From an uncultured Paracoccaceae bacterium (GTDB lineage Bacteria; Pseudomonadota; Alphaproteobacteria; Rhodobacterales; Rhodobacteraceae), in the NCBI GenBank assembly GCA_937952085.1, contig CALFYQ010000461.1, positions 1-21,252 of the forward strand: DNA of 21,252 bases. The letters run 5' to 3'. The notes below the pieces were generated by a model. The model was not told the DNA's origin and searched no databases. It was given only the letters and a program-made list of their open reading frames with translations. How positions within the stretch are numbered: the stretch's first letter is position 1; each line of letters starts with the position of its first letter. The translations under genes were made by a program, and so were the position numbers. Below, in pieces: positions 8,159 through 15,085 of this stretch.

Positions 8159-9393
8159 TGTACGATGAGGGGCGGGAACGCGGCCCGTGGTTCGGCCTCA
8201 CGCCGGATCAGGAGGCGATCCGGGACCGGGCGCGGAAGGTCGCCGAGGAGGTCGCCGCGCCGCTCGCCGCGGAGACCGACCGGAACGAGGCCTATCCCTG
8301 GCCGGTCGTCGAGGCGCTGACCGAAGCCGGGCTGATGGGCCAGACCGTGCCGGTCGAACTCGGCGGGCCGGGCCGCAGCTATTTCGACACCGTCCTCGCC
8401 ATCGAGGAACTGGCCCGCATCTGCGGCGTCTCCGGCCGGATCGTGGTCGAGGGCAACATGGGCGCGGTCGGCGCGATCATCGCCTATGGCTCGCCGGCGC
8501 AGCGGAAGCTCGCGGCCGAACATGTCCTCTCGGGCGACAAGCCCGCCATCCTCATCACCGAGCCCGAAGCAGGCAGCGCGGCGACCGAGATGCAGGCGAC
8601 CGCGCGCCGCGAGGGCGGCGAATGGGTGCTCGAAGGCAAGAAACACTGGATCACCGGCGGCGGCGTCTCCCGCCTCCACCTCATCTTCGCCCGCGTGATC
8701 GAGGACGGCGCGGAGAAGGGAATCGGCGGCTTCATCGCCTTCAAGGGCGAGGCGGGCCTCACCATCGCCGCGCGGGAGCCGACGATGGGCCTTCGCGGCA
8801 TCCCCGAGACTGAGGTGCGCTTCGAGGGCCTTCGGCTGCCGGCGGACAGGTTGCTGGCCCCGCCCGAAGGGCTCCGCCGCGGCTTCGCCGGCCTCATGAA
8901 CGCCTACAACGCGCAGCGCGTCGGCGCCGCCACGGTGGCGCTCGGCCTCGCCCGCGGCGCCTTCGAGACGGCGCGGGACTTCGCGAAGCGGCGGGAGCAG
9001 TTCGGCCGCCCCATCGCGGAGTTCCAGGGCCTCCAGTGGATGCTCGCCGACATGGCGATGAAGGTGGAGTCGGCGCGCCTGATGGTCTGGCGCGCCGCGC
9101 TCTCGGCGGAGACGACCGGAACCGGCTTCCCCGACCCGCTCCTCGCCGCACAGGCGAAGATCGTCGCCTCGGAGACGGCGGTGGAGGTGACGAACGCCGC
9201 GCTCCAGCTTCACGGCGCCGCCGGCTACAGCCGCCGCAACCCGATCGAGCGCATGGTGCGGGACGCGCGGATGTTCACGATCGGGGGAGGCACCGCGCAG
9301 ATGCTTCGCAACCTGGTCGCCGGGCGCATATTGGGCATGAAGACGCCGCAGACCCGCGGCGGCTACCTGCCGGAGGCGAACGGGGCCGAATGA
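8158..9393 (+). CDS. Acyl-CoA dehydrogenase family protein, 3-sulfinopropanoyl-CoA desulfinase-like
   Basis: A 411-residue flavoprotein of the acyl-CoA dehydrogenase fold: N-terminal helical domain, middle beta domain (KHWITGGGVSRLHLIFAR), and C-terminal helices (KRREQFGRPIAEFQGLQWML). Both usual positions of the catalytic glutamate are occupied by other residues. The MCAD-type IYEGT site reads TIGGGT, with glycine at G377, and the isovaleryl/long-chain site has Q253 in YNAQRVG. From memory, the 3-sulfinopropanoyl-CoA desulfinase of Advenella mimigardefordensis has Gln246 and Arg84 at its active site and shares motifs such as YNAQRVGA, FTI-GGTAQ and LPQTR-GYL. Here R94 in VSGRI matches Arg84. 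That enzyme releases sulfite to give propanoyl-CoA. The ATG at 8158 is chosen over GTG 8155 for SD spacing. The stop overlaps the next start (ATGA). No CoA transferase gene is adjacent, unlike what I recall for Advenella. A non-desulfinating lyase is the alternative. Confidence 0.85.
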   Translation: MYDEGRERGPWFGLTPDQEAIRDRARKVAEEVAAPLAAETDRNEAYPWPVVEALTEAGLMGQTVPVELGGPGRSYFDTVLAIEELARICGVSGRIVVEGNMGAVGAIIAYGSPAQRKLAAEHVLSGDKPAILITEPEAGSAATEMQATARREGGEWVLEGKKHWITGGGVSRLHLIFARVIEDGAEKGIGGFIAFKGEAGLTIAAREPTMGLRGIPETEVRFEGLRLPADRLLAPPEGLRRGFAGLMNAYNAQRVGAATVALGLARGAFETARDFAKRREQFGRPIAEFQGLQWMLADMAMKVESARLMVWRAALSAETTGTGFPDPLLAAQAKIVASETAVEVTNAALQLHGAAGYSRRNPIERMVRDARMFTIGGGTAQMLRNLVAGRILGMKTPQTRGGYLPEANGAE

Positions 9394-11012
9394 GAGACAC
9401 CGGGGCGGCGGCCGAAACCGCGTCCGACGCCATCGCGCAGCGGCTGGCGGAAGCCGGCTGCCGCCACGCCTTCGGCATTCCGGGCGGCGAAGTGCTGGCG
9501 CTGATGGACGCGCTCCAGCGCGCCGGCATCGGCGTCACGCTCTCGAAGCACGAGCACGGCGCCGGCTTCATGGCCGAGGGCGCGTGGCACGCCACCGGCG
9601 CGCCGGGGATCCTCTTCGCCACCATCGGCCCCGGCCTCGCCAACGCCGCCAACGCGATCGCCAACGCCTGGCAGGATCGGGTGCCGCTGATCGTGCTGAC
9701 GGGCTGCGTGCCGCCCGTCGAGGCGATGACCTATACCCATCAGGTCTTCGACCATGTGCGCTTCCTGGAGCCGGTGACGAAGGCCGCCTTCCGGGTGGAG
9801 CGGGGGACCGCCGCGCTCGCCATTGACAAGGCGCTGAAGATCGCCACCACCGGCCGCCCCGGCCCGGTGCTGCTCGACGTGCCGACCGACATCCAGCGGG
9901 AGGCCGGCCCCTTCCACATCTCCCGCCACGGGCCGGAAGCGGCGATGGCGCCCGCCGGCCCCGGCCTCGCCCTCGCCCGCCGCTGGTTGGAAGAGGCGGA
10001 GCGCCCTCTCGTCCTCGCCGGGCTCGACGTCTTGACCGAGGGCGCCGGCCCCGCCGTCGAGGCCTTCTGCCGCCGCTTCGGCGCGCCGGTGATCCCCGCC
10101 TACAAGGCGAAGGGCGTCGTGCCGGAGGCGGACCCGCTCTCCGTCGGCGCCGCGGGCCTCTCGCCGCTCGCCGACAGGGAGCTTCTGCCGCTCCTCCGCG
10201 CCTCCGATTGCGTGATCCTCGCCGGCTATGACCCGATCGAGATGCGGATCGGCTGGCGCGACCCGTTCGCGGAAGGCCAGCGCGTCATCGACATCGCCGC
10301 GGTTCCGAACACCCATTACATGCACCAGGCCGCGCTCAACGTGACCGGCAGCGTCGCCGCCAGCCTCGCCGCCATCGCCGAGGGGATCGAGCCTCGCGCC
10401 GCATGGCCGGGCGGCGAGCCGGCCGCCGCGAAGGCCCGGCTCCACGCCGCCTTCCGGCGCGACGAGGACTGGGGCCCCGCCGCCATCGCCGACGAGGCGC
10501 GGAAGGCGCTGCCCGCGGGCGGCGTCGCCACCGTCGACAGCGGCGCGCACCGCATCGTCCTCTCCCATGTCTGGGAGTCGGACCATGTCGGCGGGCTGCT
10601 CCAGTCCACCGGCCTTTGCACCATGTCGACCGCGGTGCCGCTCGCCATCGGCCGCAAGCTCGCGGAGCCCGACCGGCCGGTGATCGCCTTCGTCGGCGAC
10701 GCCGGGCTCGAGATGGGCCTTGGCGAGCTCGCCACCGCGCGCGATCTCGGCCTTGCCCTTCCCGTCATCGTTTTCGTGGATCGTCAGCTCGCCCTCATCG
10801 AGCTGAAGCAGCGCGCGAACGGCATGGACAATCTCGGCGTCGAGTTCCCCGGCACCGACTTTGCCGCCGTCGCGAAGGCGCTCGGCGGCTGGGGCGAGAC
10901 TGTCACGAATCGCACGGCCCTTCACGAGGCCGTCACCGCCGCTTTCCGACGCCCCACCTTCACGCTCATCTCCGCGATGATCGGGAGGAACGCCTATGAT
11001 GGACGGATCTAG
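9390..11012 (+). CDS. Thiamine diphosphate-dependent enzyme, acetolactate synthase (IlvB)-like
   Basis: A 540-residue ThDP enzyme with the standard three domains: PYR domain (about 8-170) with catalytic glutamate E55 in SKHEHGAGFMAEG, central domain (about 190-325), and PP domain with the cofactor motif starting GDAGLEMGLGELATARD (D437). The Asn expected about 27 residues after that Asp is Asp here (D464 in VFVDRQLALIELKQ). The protein resembles acetolactate synthase-type decarboxylase/ligases, but with no IlvN small subunit nearby and in an operon with a desulfinase-like enzyme it is unlikely to serve branched-chain amino-acid synthesis. Candidates are a 2-oxo acid decarboxylase or carboligase acting on a sulfur-containing or short-chain 2-oxo acid. 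ATG 9390 overlaps the upstream stop by 4 bp, indicating coupling. The family call is firm and the reaction unknown. Confidence 0.93.
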   Translation: MRDTGAAAETASDAIAQRLAEAGCRHAFGIPGGEVLALMDALQRAGIGVTLSKHEHGAGFMAEGAWHATGAPGILFATIGPGLANAANAIANAWQDRVPLIVLTGCVPPVEAMTYTHQVFDHVRFLEPVTKAAFRVERGTAALAIDKALKIATTGRPGPVLLDVPTDIQREAGPFHISRHGPEAAMAPAGPGLALARRWLEEAERPLVLAGLDVLTEGAGPAVEAFCRRFGAPVIPAYKAKGVVPEADPLSVGAAGLSPLADRELLPLLRASDCVILAGYDPIEMRIGWRDPFAEGQRVIDIAAVPNTHYMHQAALNVTGSVAASLAAIAEGIEPRAAWPGGEPAAAKARLHAAFRRDEDWGPAAIADEARKALPAGGVATVDSGAHRIVLSHVWESDHVGGLLQSTGLCTMSTAVPLAIGRKLAEPDRPVIAFVGDAGLEMGLGELATARDLGLALPVIVFVDRQLALIELKQRANGMDNLGVEFPGTDFAAVAKALGGWGETVTNRTALHEAVTAAFRRPTFTLISAMIGRNAYDGRI

Positions 11013-12414
11013 CGGTTTCGGTCGGAGACAGCAGGGCGGGGACCTTCGCGGCGCGCCGCTCTCCTATGCGCATCCCGAGGCGGTGGAAGGCTTCGAGCGC
11101 GCGCTGGAGATGACCCTCGCCTTCCGCGGCGACGCGGTGGCGGAGATCGACCGGGTGCTGGAGAACCACCCGGACTTCATCATGGGCTGGCTCTTCAAGG
11201 CCGGCTGGCTCTCACAGGCGATGGAGACGCGCGTTTATGGCGAGATGGTCGCCGCGCTCCGCGAGGCGGAGCGGCTCGCCGGCCGCGCCAACGAGCGCGA
11301 GCGCGGCCACCTCGCCGCGATCCGCGCCTGGGTCCGCGGCGATTTCTTCGGCGCGGCGCAGGAATGGGAGAAGGTGCTGGTCGCCTGCCCGTTCGACCTT
11401 TTCGCGCTGGAACTGGTGCACCTGACAGACGTCCTCCTCGGCGACGTCGCCGGCCAGCGGGACGTGGTGGCGCGGGTCTTCAACCTCTGGGACGAGGGCG
11501 TGCCGGGCTATGAATTCGTCCTCGGGTTCTACGCCTTCGGGCTGGAAGAGAACCGGGACTTCGCCCAGGCGGAAGAGATCGGCCGCCAGGCGCTCTGCCT
11601 CCGGCCGGACCATCCCTACGCCGTCCACGCCGTCTCCCATGTGATGGAGATGAAGGGCCGGCAGCGCGGCGGCGTCCGCTTCATGAAAGAGCATGAGGCG
11701 CGCTGGGGCGGCTCCAACTTCTCCAACCACCTCTGGTGGCACACCGCGCTTTTCCATCTCGACGTGGAGGAGACCGGCAAGGTCCTCTCGATCTACGACG
11801 CGCACCTGAATTCCGAGGGCAAGGCGGGGGACCGCTACGAGGAGCTGGATGCGGCCGCCCTCCTTTGGCGGCTGAACCTCGTCGGCGCCGATGTCGGCGA
11901 CCGCTGGCGCTGGCTCGCCGACAAGTGGGAGCCCGCGGCGCAGGACACGCTCTACGCCTTCAACGATGTCCACGCGATGATGTGCTTCGTCGCCGACGGG
12001 CGGCGGGAGGCGGAGCGCGCCCTTCTCTCCGCCAACGAGCGCTATGTCGAAAGCGCCTCCGACGCCAACGTGGCGATGAGCCGGGAGATCGGCCTGCCGT
12101 TCTGCCTCGCAATGCAGGACTTCCGGGCCGAGCGCTACGGCGCCTGCGTCGACCGGCTGCTGCCGGTCCGCTACCTGACGCACCGGCTCGGCGGCTCCTT
12201 CGCGCAGCGCGACGTGATCGGCTGGACCCTGCTCGAAGCGGCGCTCCGGGCGAAGCGGTTCGACCTCGCCCTCGGCCTCGCCAATGAGCGGGCGATGCTG
12301 AAGCCGACCTCGGCGCAGAACTGGCGCTGTGTAGCCCGCGCCTTCCGCGGCCTCGGCGAGATCGGCCGGGCGGACCGGGCCGAAGCCCGCGCCGCCTCTC
12401 TCGTCGAAGCCTGA
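10996..12414 (+). CDS. Tetratricopeptide repeat protein, TTC38/StaR-like
   Basis: A 472-residue, probably all-helical protein made of degenerate TPR pairs. It matches the TTC38-like type: an N-terminal AVEGFERALEMTLAFRGDA repeat, FDLFALELVHLTDVLLGD, the conserved HPYAVHAVSHVMEMKGR, SNHLWWHTALFHLD, and a C-terminal solenoid ending in TPR-like ALGLANERAM. No signal peptide or membrane segment is seen, so it is probably cytosolic. The ATG at 10996 follows GGGAGGAA (10983-10990) and the gene overlaps the ThDP enzyme by 17 bp, so it belongs to the desulfinase operon. The repeated histidine/tryptophan motifs (VHAVSHVMEM, NHLWWH) suggest a conserved pocket rather than a plain scaffold, but no enzymatic activity is established to my knowledge. 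It is the last gene of the operon, before a strong stem-loop. Confidence 0.88.
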   Translation: MMDGSSGFGRRQQGGDLRGAPLSYAHPEAVEGFERALEMTLAFRGDAVAEIDRVLENHPDFIMGWLFKAGWLSQAMETRVYGEMVAALREAERLAGRANERERGHLAAIRAWVRGDFFGAAQEWEKVLVACPFDLFALELVHLTDVLLGDVAGQRDVVARVFNLWDEGVPGYEFVLGFYAFGLEENRDFAQAEEIGRQALCLRPDHPYAVHAVSHVMEMKGRQRGGVRFMKEHEARWGGSNFSNHLWWHTALFHLDVEETGKVLSIYDAHLNSEGKAGDRYEELDAAALLWRLNLVGADVGDRWRWLADKWEPAAQDTLYAFNDVHAMMCFVADGRREAERALLSANERYVESASDANVAMSREIGLPFCLAMQDFRAERYGACVDRLLPVRYLTHRLGGSFAQRDVIGWTLLEAALRAKRFDLALGLANERAMLKPTSAQNWRCVARAFRGLGEIGRADRAEARAASLVEA

Positions 12415-12447
12415 GCCGGGCGCGGCCGGGAGGGCGCCGCGCCCGGC
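12415..12447. terminator. Bidirectional stem-loop between convergent genes
   Basis: A perfect 12-bp inverted repeat, GCCGGGCGCGGC at 12415-12426 and GCCGCGCCCGGC at 12436-12447, with a 9-nt loop. It begins at the base right after the TPR gene stop and ends 9 bp before the stop of the convergent GMC gene, so it can serve both strands. No T-tract is present on either side. Confidence 0.6.
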
Positions 12448-12456
12448 CGGCGCCCC

Positions 12457-14028
12457 TCAGATTTCGCCGCGGGACATCATGCCGGAGATCGTCTCCGCCT
12501 GACGGATCGCCAGCGCGACGATCGTCAGCGTCGGGTTCTCCGCGGCGCCGGTGGTGAACTGGGAGCCGTCGGAGACGAAGAGGTTCTTCACGTCGTGGGT
12601 CTGGCCCCACTTGTTCACCACGCCGTCCCGCGCATTCTCGCTCATCCGGTTGGTGCCGAGATTATGGGTCGAGGGGTAGGGCGGGGTCGGGAAGGTGCGC
12701 GTCGCGCCCACGGCCTCGTAGATCGCCTGGCCCTGCCTGTAGGCGTGGTTCCGCATCGCGATGTCGTTCGGGTGGTCCGAGAAGTTGACGTTCGCGACCG
12801 GGTTTCCGAACCGGTCCTTGACCTCGTGGTTGAGGGTGACGCGGTTGGTTTCCTGCGGCATGTCCTCGCCAACGATCCACATGCCCGCCATGCTGTCGTA
12901 ATGGTCGAGCGCGGTGGTGAATTCCCGCCCCCAGGCGCCGGGGTCGAGGAAGGCCGCCATGAACGGCAGGCCGAGCGAAAGCGTCTCCAGCTCATAGCCG
13001 CCGACGAAGCCGCGCGACGGGTCGTGCCGCGCCTCGTCCTGCACGATGCCGGCCATGGTGGTGCCGCGCCACATCTTCACCGGCTTGTCGAAGACGGCGT
13101 AGACCGAGCCGGTCATGTGCCGCATGTAGTTGCGGCCGACCTGCCCCGAGGAGTTCGCCAGCCCGTCCGGGAACATCGCGCTTTCCGAGAGGAGGAGGAG
13201 GCGCGGGCTCTCGAACGAGTTGCCGGCGACGCAGACCACGCGCGCCGCCTGCCGCTGCAACGCCCCGGTCTCGTCGGCGTAGACGACGCCGGTCACCTTG
13301 CCGCTCGCGTCATGCTCGATGCGGACGGCCTGCGCCCTCTCCCGCACTTCGAGATTGCCGGTCTCCTCGCCCTTCGGGATGTCGGTATAGGCGGCGGACC
13401 ATTTCGCCCCCCACTTGCAGCCCTGGAAGCAGAACCCGGTCTGCTGGCAGGAGGGGCGGCCGTCGCCTTCGACGGAGTTGATCGCCATCCGCCCGGTATG
13501 GACCTCCTTGTAGCCGAGCGCCTTCGCGCCCTTCTCGAAGATCTTGAAGTTGTTGTTGCCGGGAAGGCCGGGCCGGTCCCCGGTCCGGGTCACGCCGAGC
13601 TTCGACTCCGCCTTCTCGTACCAGGGCGCCATCTCGGCCGCGTCGATCGGCCAGTCGATGAGGTTCGCGCCGGTGACGTCGCCATAGGTCGTCCGCGCCT
13701 TCCACTCGTGCTCCTGGAAGCGGAGCGAGGCGCCGGCCCAGTGGGTGGTGGTGCCGCCGACCGCCTTCACGATCCAGGCCGGCAGGCCGGAAAAATCCTT
13801 CGCCACCCGCCAGTCGCCCGAGGTGGTGCGCGGGTCGGTCCAGGCGAGCTGCCCGAAGCTTTCCCATTCGTCGTTGACGTAATCCTCGGGGAGGTAGCGC
13901 CCCCCCGCCTCGAGCGCCACGACCTTCACGCCCTTCTGCGCGAGTTCGTTGGAAAGGACGCCGCCGCCGGCGCCGGTGCCGATGACGACGACCACGCTGT
14001 CGTCATTCAGGTCGAATTTGGCCGCCAT
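12457..14028 (-). CDS. GMC flavoprotein, FAD-glucose dehydrogenase alpha / gluconate 2-dehydrogenase-like
   Basis: A 523-residue FAD-dependent dehydrogenase subunit. The FAD motif VIGTGAGGGVLSNELAQ lies near residue 15, followed by LEAGG. Active-site residues are H455/N456 in STHNLGTNRM and N498 in ENPTLTI. Three cysteines, C194, C200 and C204, form C-x5-C-x3-C (SCQQTGFCFQGCKWG). I recall this spacing as the ligands of the 3Fe-4S cluster in the alpha subunit of Burkholderia FAD glucose dehydrogenase, so an iron-sulfur relay is likely. ATG 14028 has GAGG 8 nt upstream; longer upstream frames run into the small-subunit gene and lack family similarity. No signal peptide is seen, as expected if it is carried through Tat by the small subunit. 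No cytochrome c subunit gene follows. It acts in the periplasm on a sugar, sugar acid or related alcohol. Confidence 0.92.
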   Translation of the reverse strand: MAAKFDLNDDSVVVVIGTGAGGGVLSNELAQKGVKVVALEAGGRYLPEDYVNDEWESFGQLAWTDPRTTSGDWRVAKDFSGLPAWIVKAVGGTTTHWAGASLRFQEHEWKARTTYGDVTGANLIDWPIDAAEMAPWYEKAESKLGVTRTGDRPGLPGNNNFKIFEKGAKALGYKEVHTGRMAINSVEGDGRPSCQQTGFCFQGCKWGAKWSAAYTDIPKGEETGNLEVRERAQAVRIEHDASGKVTGVVYADETGALQRQAARVVCVAGNSFESPRLLLLSESAMFPDGLANSSGQVGRNYMRHMTGSVYAVFDKPVKMWRGTTMAGIVQDEARHDPSRGFVGGYELETLSLGLPFMAAFLDPGAWGREFTTALDHYDSMAGMWIVGEDMPQETNRVTLNHEVKDRFGNPVANVNFSDHPNDIAMRNHAYRQGQAIYEAVGATRTFPTPPYPSTHNLGTNRMSENARDGVVNKWGQTHDVKNLFVSDGSQFTTGAAENPTLTIVALAIRQAETISGMMSRGEI

Positions 14029-14044
14029 GATGCGATCCTCCCCG

Positions 14045-14569
14045 TCAGAGCCAGTCGATGTCGTCGAAGCCGCGGTCGATGTAACCGCCCTGGGAGAAGC
14101 TCTCTCCCTCGTAGCCGAAGATCGGCCAGACCTCCTTGTTGTTGTAGAGCCCGGTGACGAGCCCGCCGCGCACCGCCTGGAAGAAGCCGCTAGCCTCCAT
14201 CGAGCGGAGGATCTCCACCCGCTCCCGCTCCCAGCCGATCGAGAGGTAGTCGGCATGGCCGCGGCCCTGCGCGGCGGCGTCGAGCGCGGCGATCCCGGCC
14301 TCGACGGCGGGGGCGGCCTCGGCCGTGTCGTGGCCCATGACGGCGACGGCGTAGAACCGATCCGCCACCTGGTCGTGCGGATAGATGTCCCGCGCCATGG
14401 CGATCAGCGTCGCCATCGTCTTCGGCTTGAGCGCCTTCGTCTCCATCGCCCATGCCGCGTCCTTCCCCGCGACGAAGCCGGGGCCGACGACGAAGGCGGC
14501 GCCTGCCGCGACGGAGCGGGCGAGAAGCTGGCGCCGGGTGAGCGCCCGTCTCGGTTCCTGGTAGGTCAT
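14045..14569 (-). CDS. Gluconate 2-dehydrogenase subunit 3 family protein (Tat-exported small subunit)
   Basis: A 174-residue small subunit paired with the GMC flavoprotein. Residues 10-40 form a twin-arginine signal: TRRQLLARS, a hydrophobic stretch AAGAAFVVG and an A-x-A-like end near AAWA. The mature part carries the subunit 3 family pattern MARDIYPHDQVADRFY and ends with GGYIDRGFDDIDWL. Such gamma subunits act as a Tat escort and folding partner for the leaderless flavoprotein. ATG 14569 is chosen because a strong purine-rich ribosome site (GGGAGGAAGGGAAG) precedes it; an upstream GTG at 14599 overlaps the previous stop but has no ribosome site. The flavoprotein starts 16 bp downstream, and the VOC gene ends 26 bp upstream, so all three form one operon. 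Confidence 0.9.
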   Translation of the reverse strand: MTYQEPRRALTRRQLLARSVAAGAAFVVGPGFVAGKDAAWAMETKALKPKTMATLIAMARDIYPHDQVADRFYAVAVMGHDTAEAAPAVEAGIAALDAAAQGRGHADYLSIGWERERVEILRSMEASGFFQAVRGGLVTGLYNNKEVWPIFGYEGESFSQGGYIDRGFDDIDWL

Positions 14570-14595
14570 TTCTTCCCTTCCTCCCTTGTTTTCAG

Positions 14596-14991
14596 TCACT
14601 TGAAGCGGCCGCTGCGCTCCAGCACCTCGATCTCGTAGCCATCGGGGTCGGCGACGAAGAAGAACCGCCCGACGAGCGTTCCGTCGGGCGCGAAGGTGAC
14701 GAGCTTCCTCGGGTTCAGCCCCTCGGCCGTGAAGCGGGCGTGCTCCGCCTCGAGATCGGCGACCGAGACGGCGAGATGGCCGTAGCCGTTGCCGCGGTCA
14801 TAGGGCTCGGTCCGCCCCTTGTTGACGGTGAGCTCGACCTCGAATTCGCTCTCGGCGTTCGAGAGATAGACGAGGGTGAAGCTCTCGAAATCGAGCCGGT
14901 CGGCGACCGAAAGGCCGAACGCCTTCCGGTAGAACTCGACCGAGCGCGCCTCGTCGAGCACGCGAATCATGCTGTGTATGGCCTTCGCCAT
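14596..14991 (-). CDS. VOC family protein, lactoylglutathione lyase (glyoxalase I)-like
   Basis: A 131-residue vicinal-oxygen-chelate protein with two beta-alpha-beta-beta-beta modules. Candidate metal ligands sit where glyoxalase I has them: His in AKAIHSMIRVLD, Glu in FEVELTVNKG, His in GYGHLAVSVADL and Glu in DGYEIEVLERSG. Glyoxalase I isomerises the hemithioacetal of methylglyoxal and glutathione to S-lactoylglutathione. NKGRTEPYDRGNGYGHLAVSV is close to the GloA pattern. ATG 14991 is preceded by GGGAGGG, whereas an ATG four codons earlier (15003) has no ribosome site. It is the first gene of the operon with the Tat small subunit and GMC flavoprotein, hinting at removal of a reactive carbonyl linked to sugar oxidation. 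A related VOC activity cannot be excluded. Confidence 0.88.
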   Translation of the reverse strand: MAKAIHSMIRVLDEARSVEFYRKAFGLSVADRLDFESFTLVYLSNAESEFEVELTVNKGRTEPYDRGNGYGHLAVSVADLEAEHARFTAEGLNPRKLVTFAPDGTLVGRFFFVADPDGYEIEVLERSGRFK

Positions 14992-15043
14992 GCGCCCTCC
15001 CATGAGCTTTCGGGAAAGGCTAGGCGCGGCGTTCCGGCGGCGG

Positions 15044-15061
15044 GTAGTAGCCGTTTACTAC
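15044..15061. promoter_or_regulatory. 18-bp dyad upstream of the VOC/GMC operon
   Basis: A perfect inverted repeat GTAGTA-GCCGTT-TACTAC lies 52 bp upstream of the favoured start of the VOC gene and 24 bp past the end of the ribbon-helix-helix gene. It is clearly more AT-rich than its surroundings and well placed to be an operator in the operon promoter. I see no clear -35/-10 pair. Confidence 0.4.
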
Positions 15062-15085
15062 GCGGCCGGTTTCGGCGCCGGACGG

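Noticed and set aside
9036..9389. Upstream extension of the ThDP enzyme frame into the acyl-CoA dehydrogenase gene
   Set aside because: The extension is an arginine-rich out-of-frame reading of the upstream gene. ATG 9390 gives a family-like start with an ATGA overlap.
8158..9393. Ordinary beta-oxidation acyl-CoA dehydrogenase
   Set aside because: Neither catalytic glutamate position is conserved, and motifs match the desulfinase type.
9363..10925. A 520-codon minus-strand frame opposite the ThDP enzyme gene
   Set aside because: Composition-driven shadow with no motif. The plus strand carries the full ThDP enzyme.
9390..11012. Biosynthetic acetolactate synthase (ilvB)
   Set aside because: No ilvN or ilvC neighbours, altered ThDP motif, and an operon with desulfinase-like and TPR genes.
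14029..14256. Upstream extension of the GMC flavoprotein frame into the Tat subunit gene
   Set aside because: The added 76 residues are a low-complexity S/R/T-rich shadow. ATG 14028 has a ribosome site and a proper FAD-motif N terminus.
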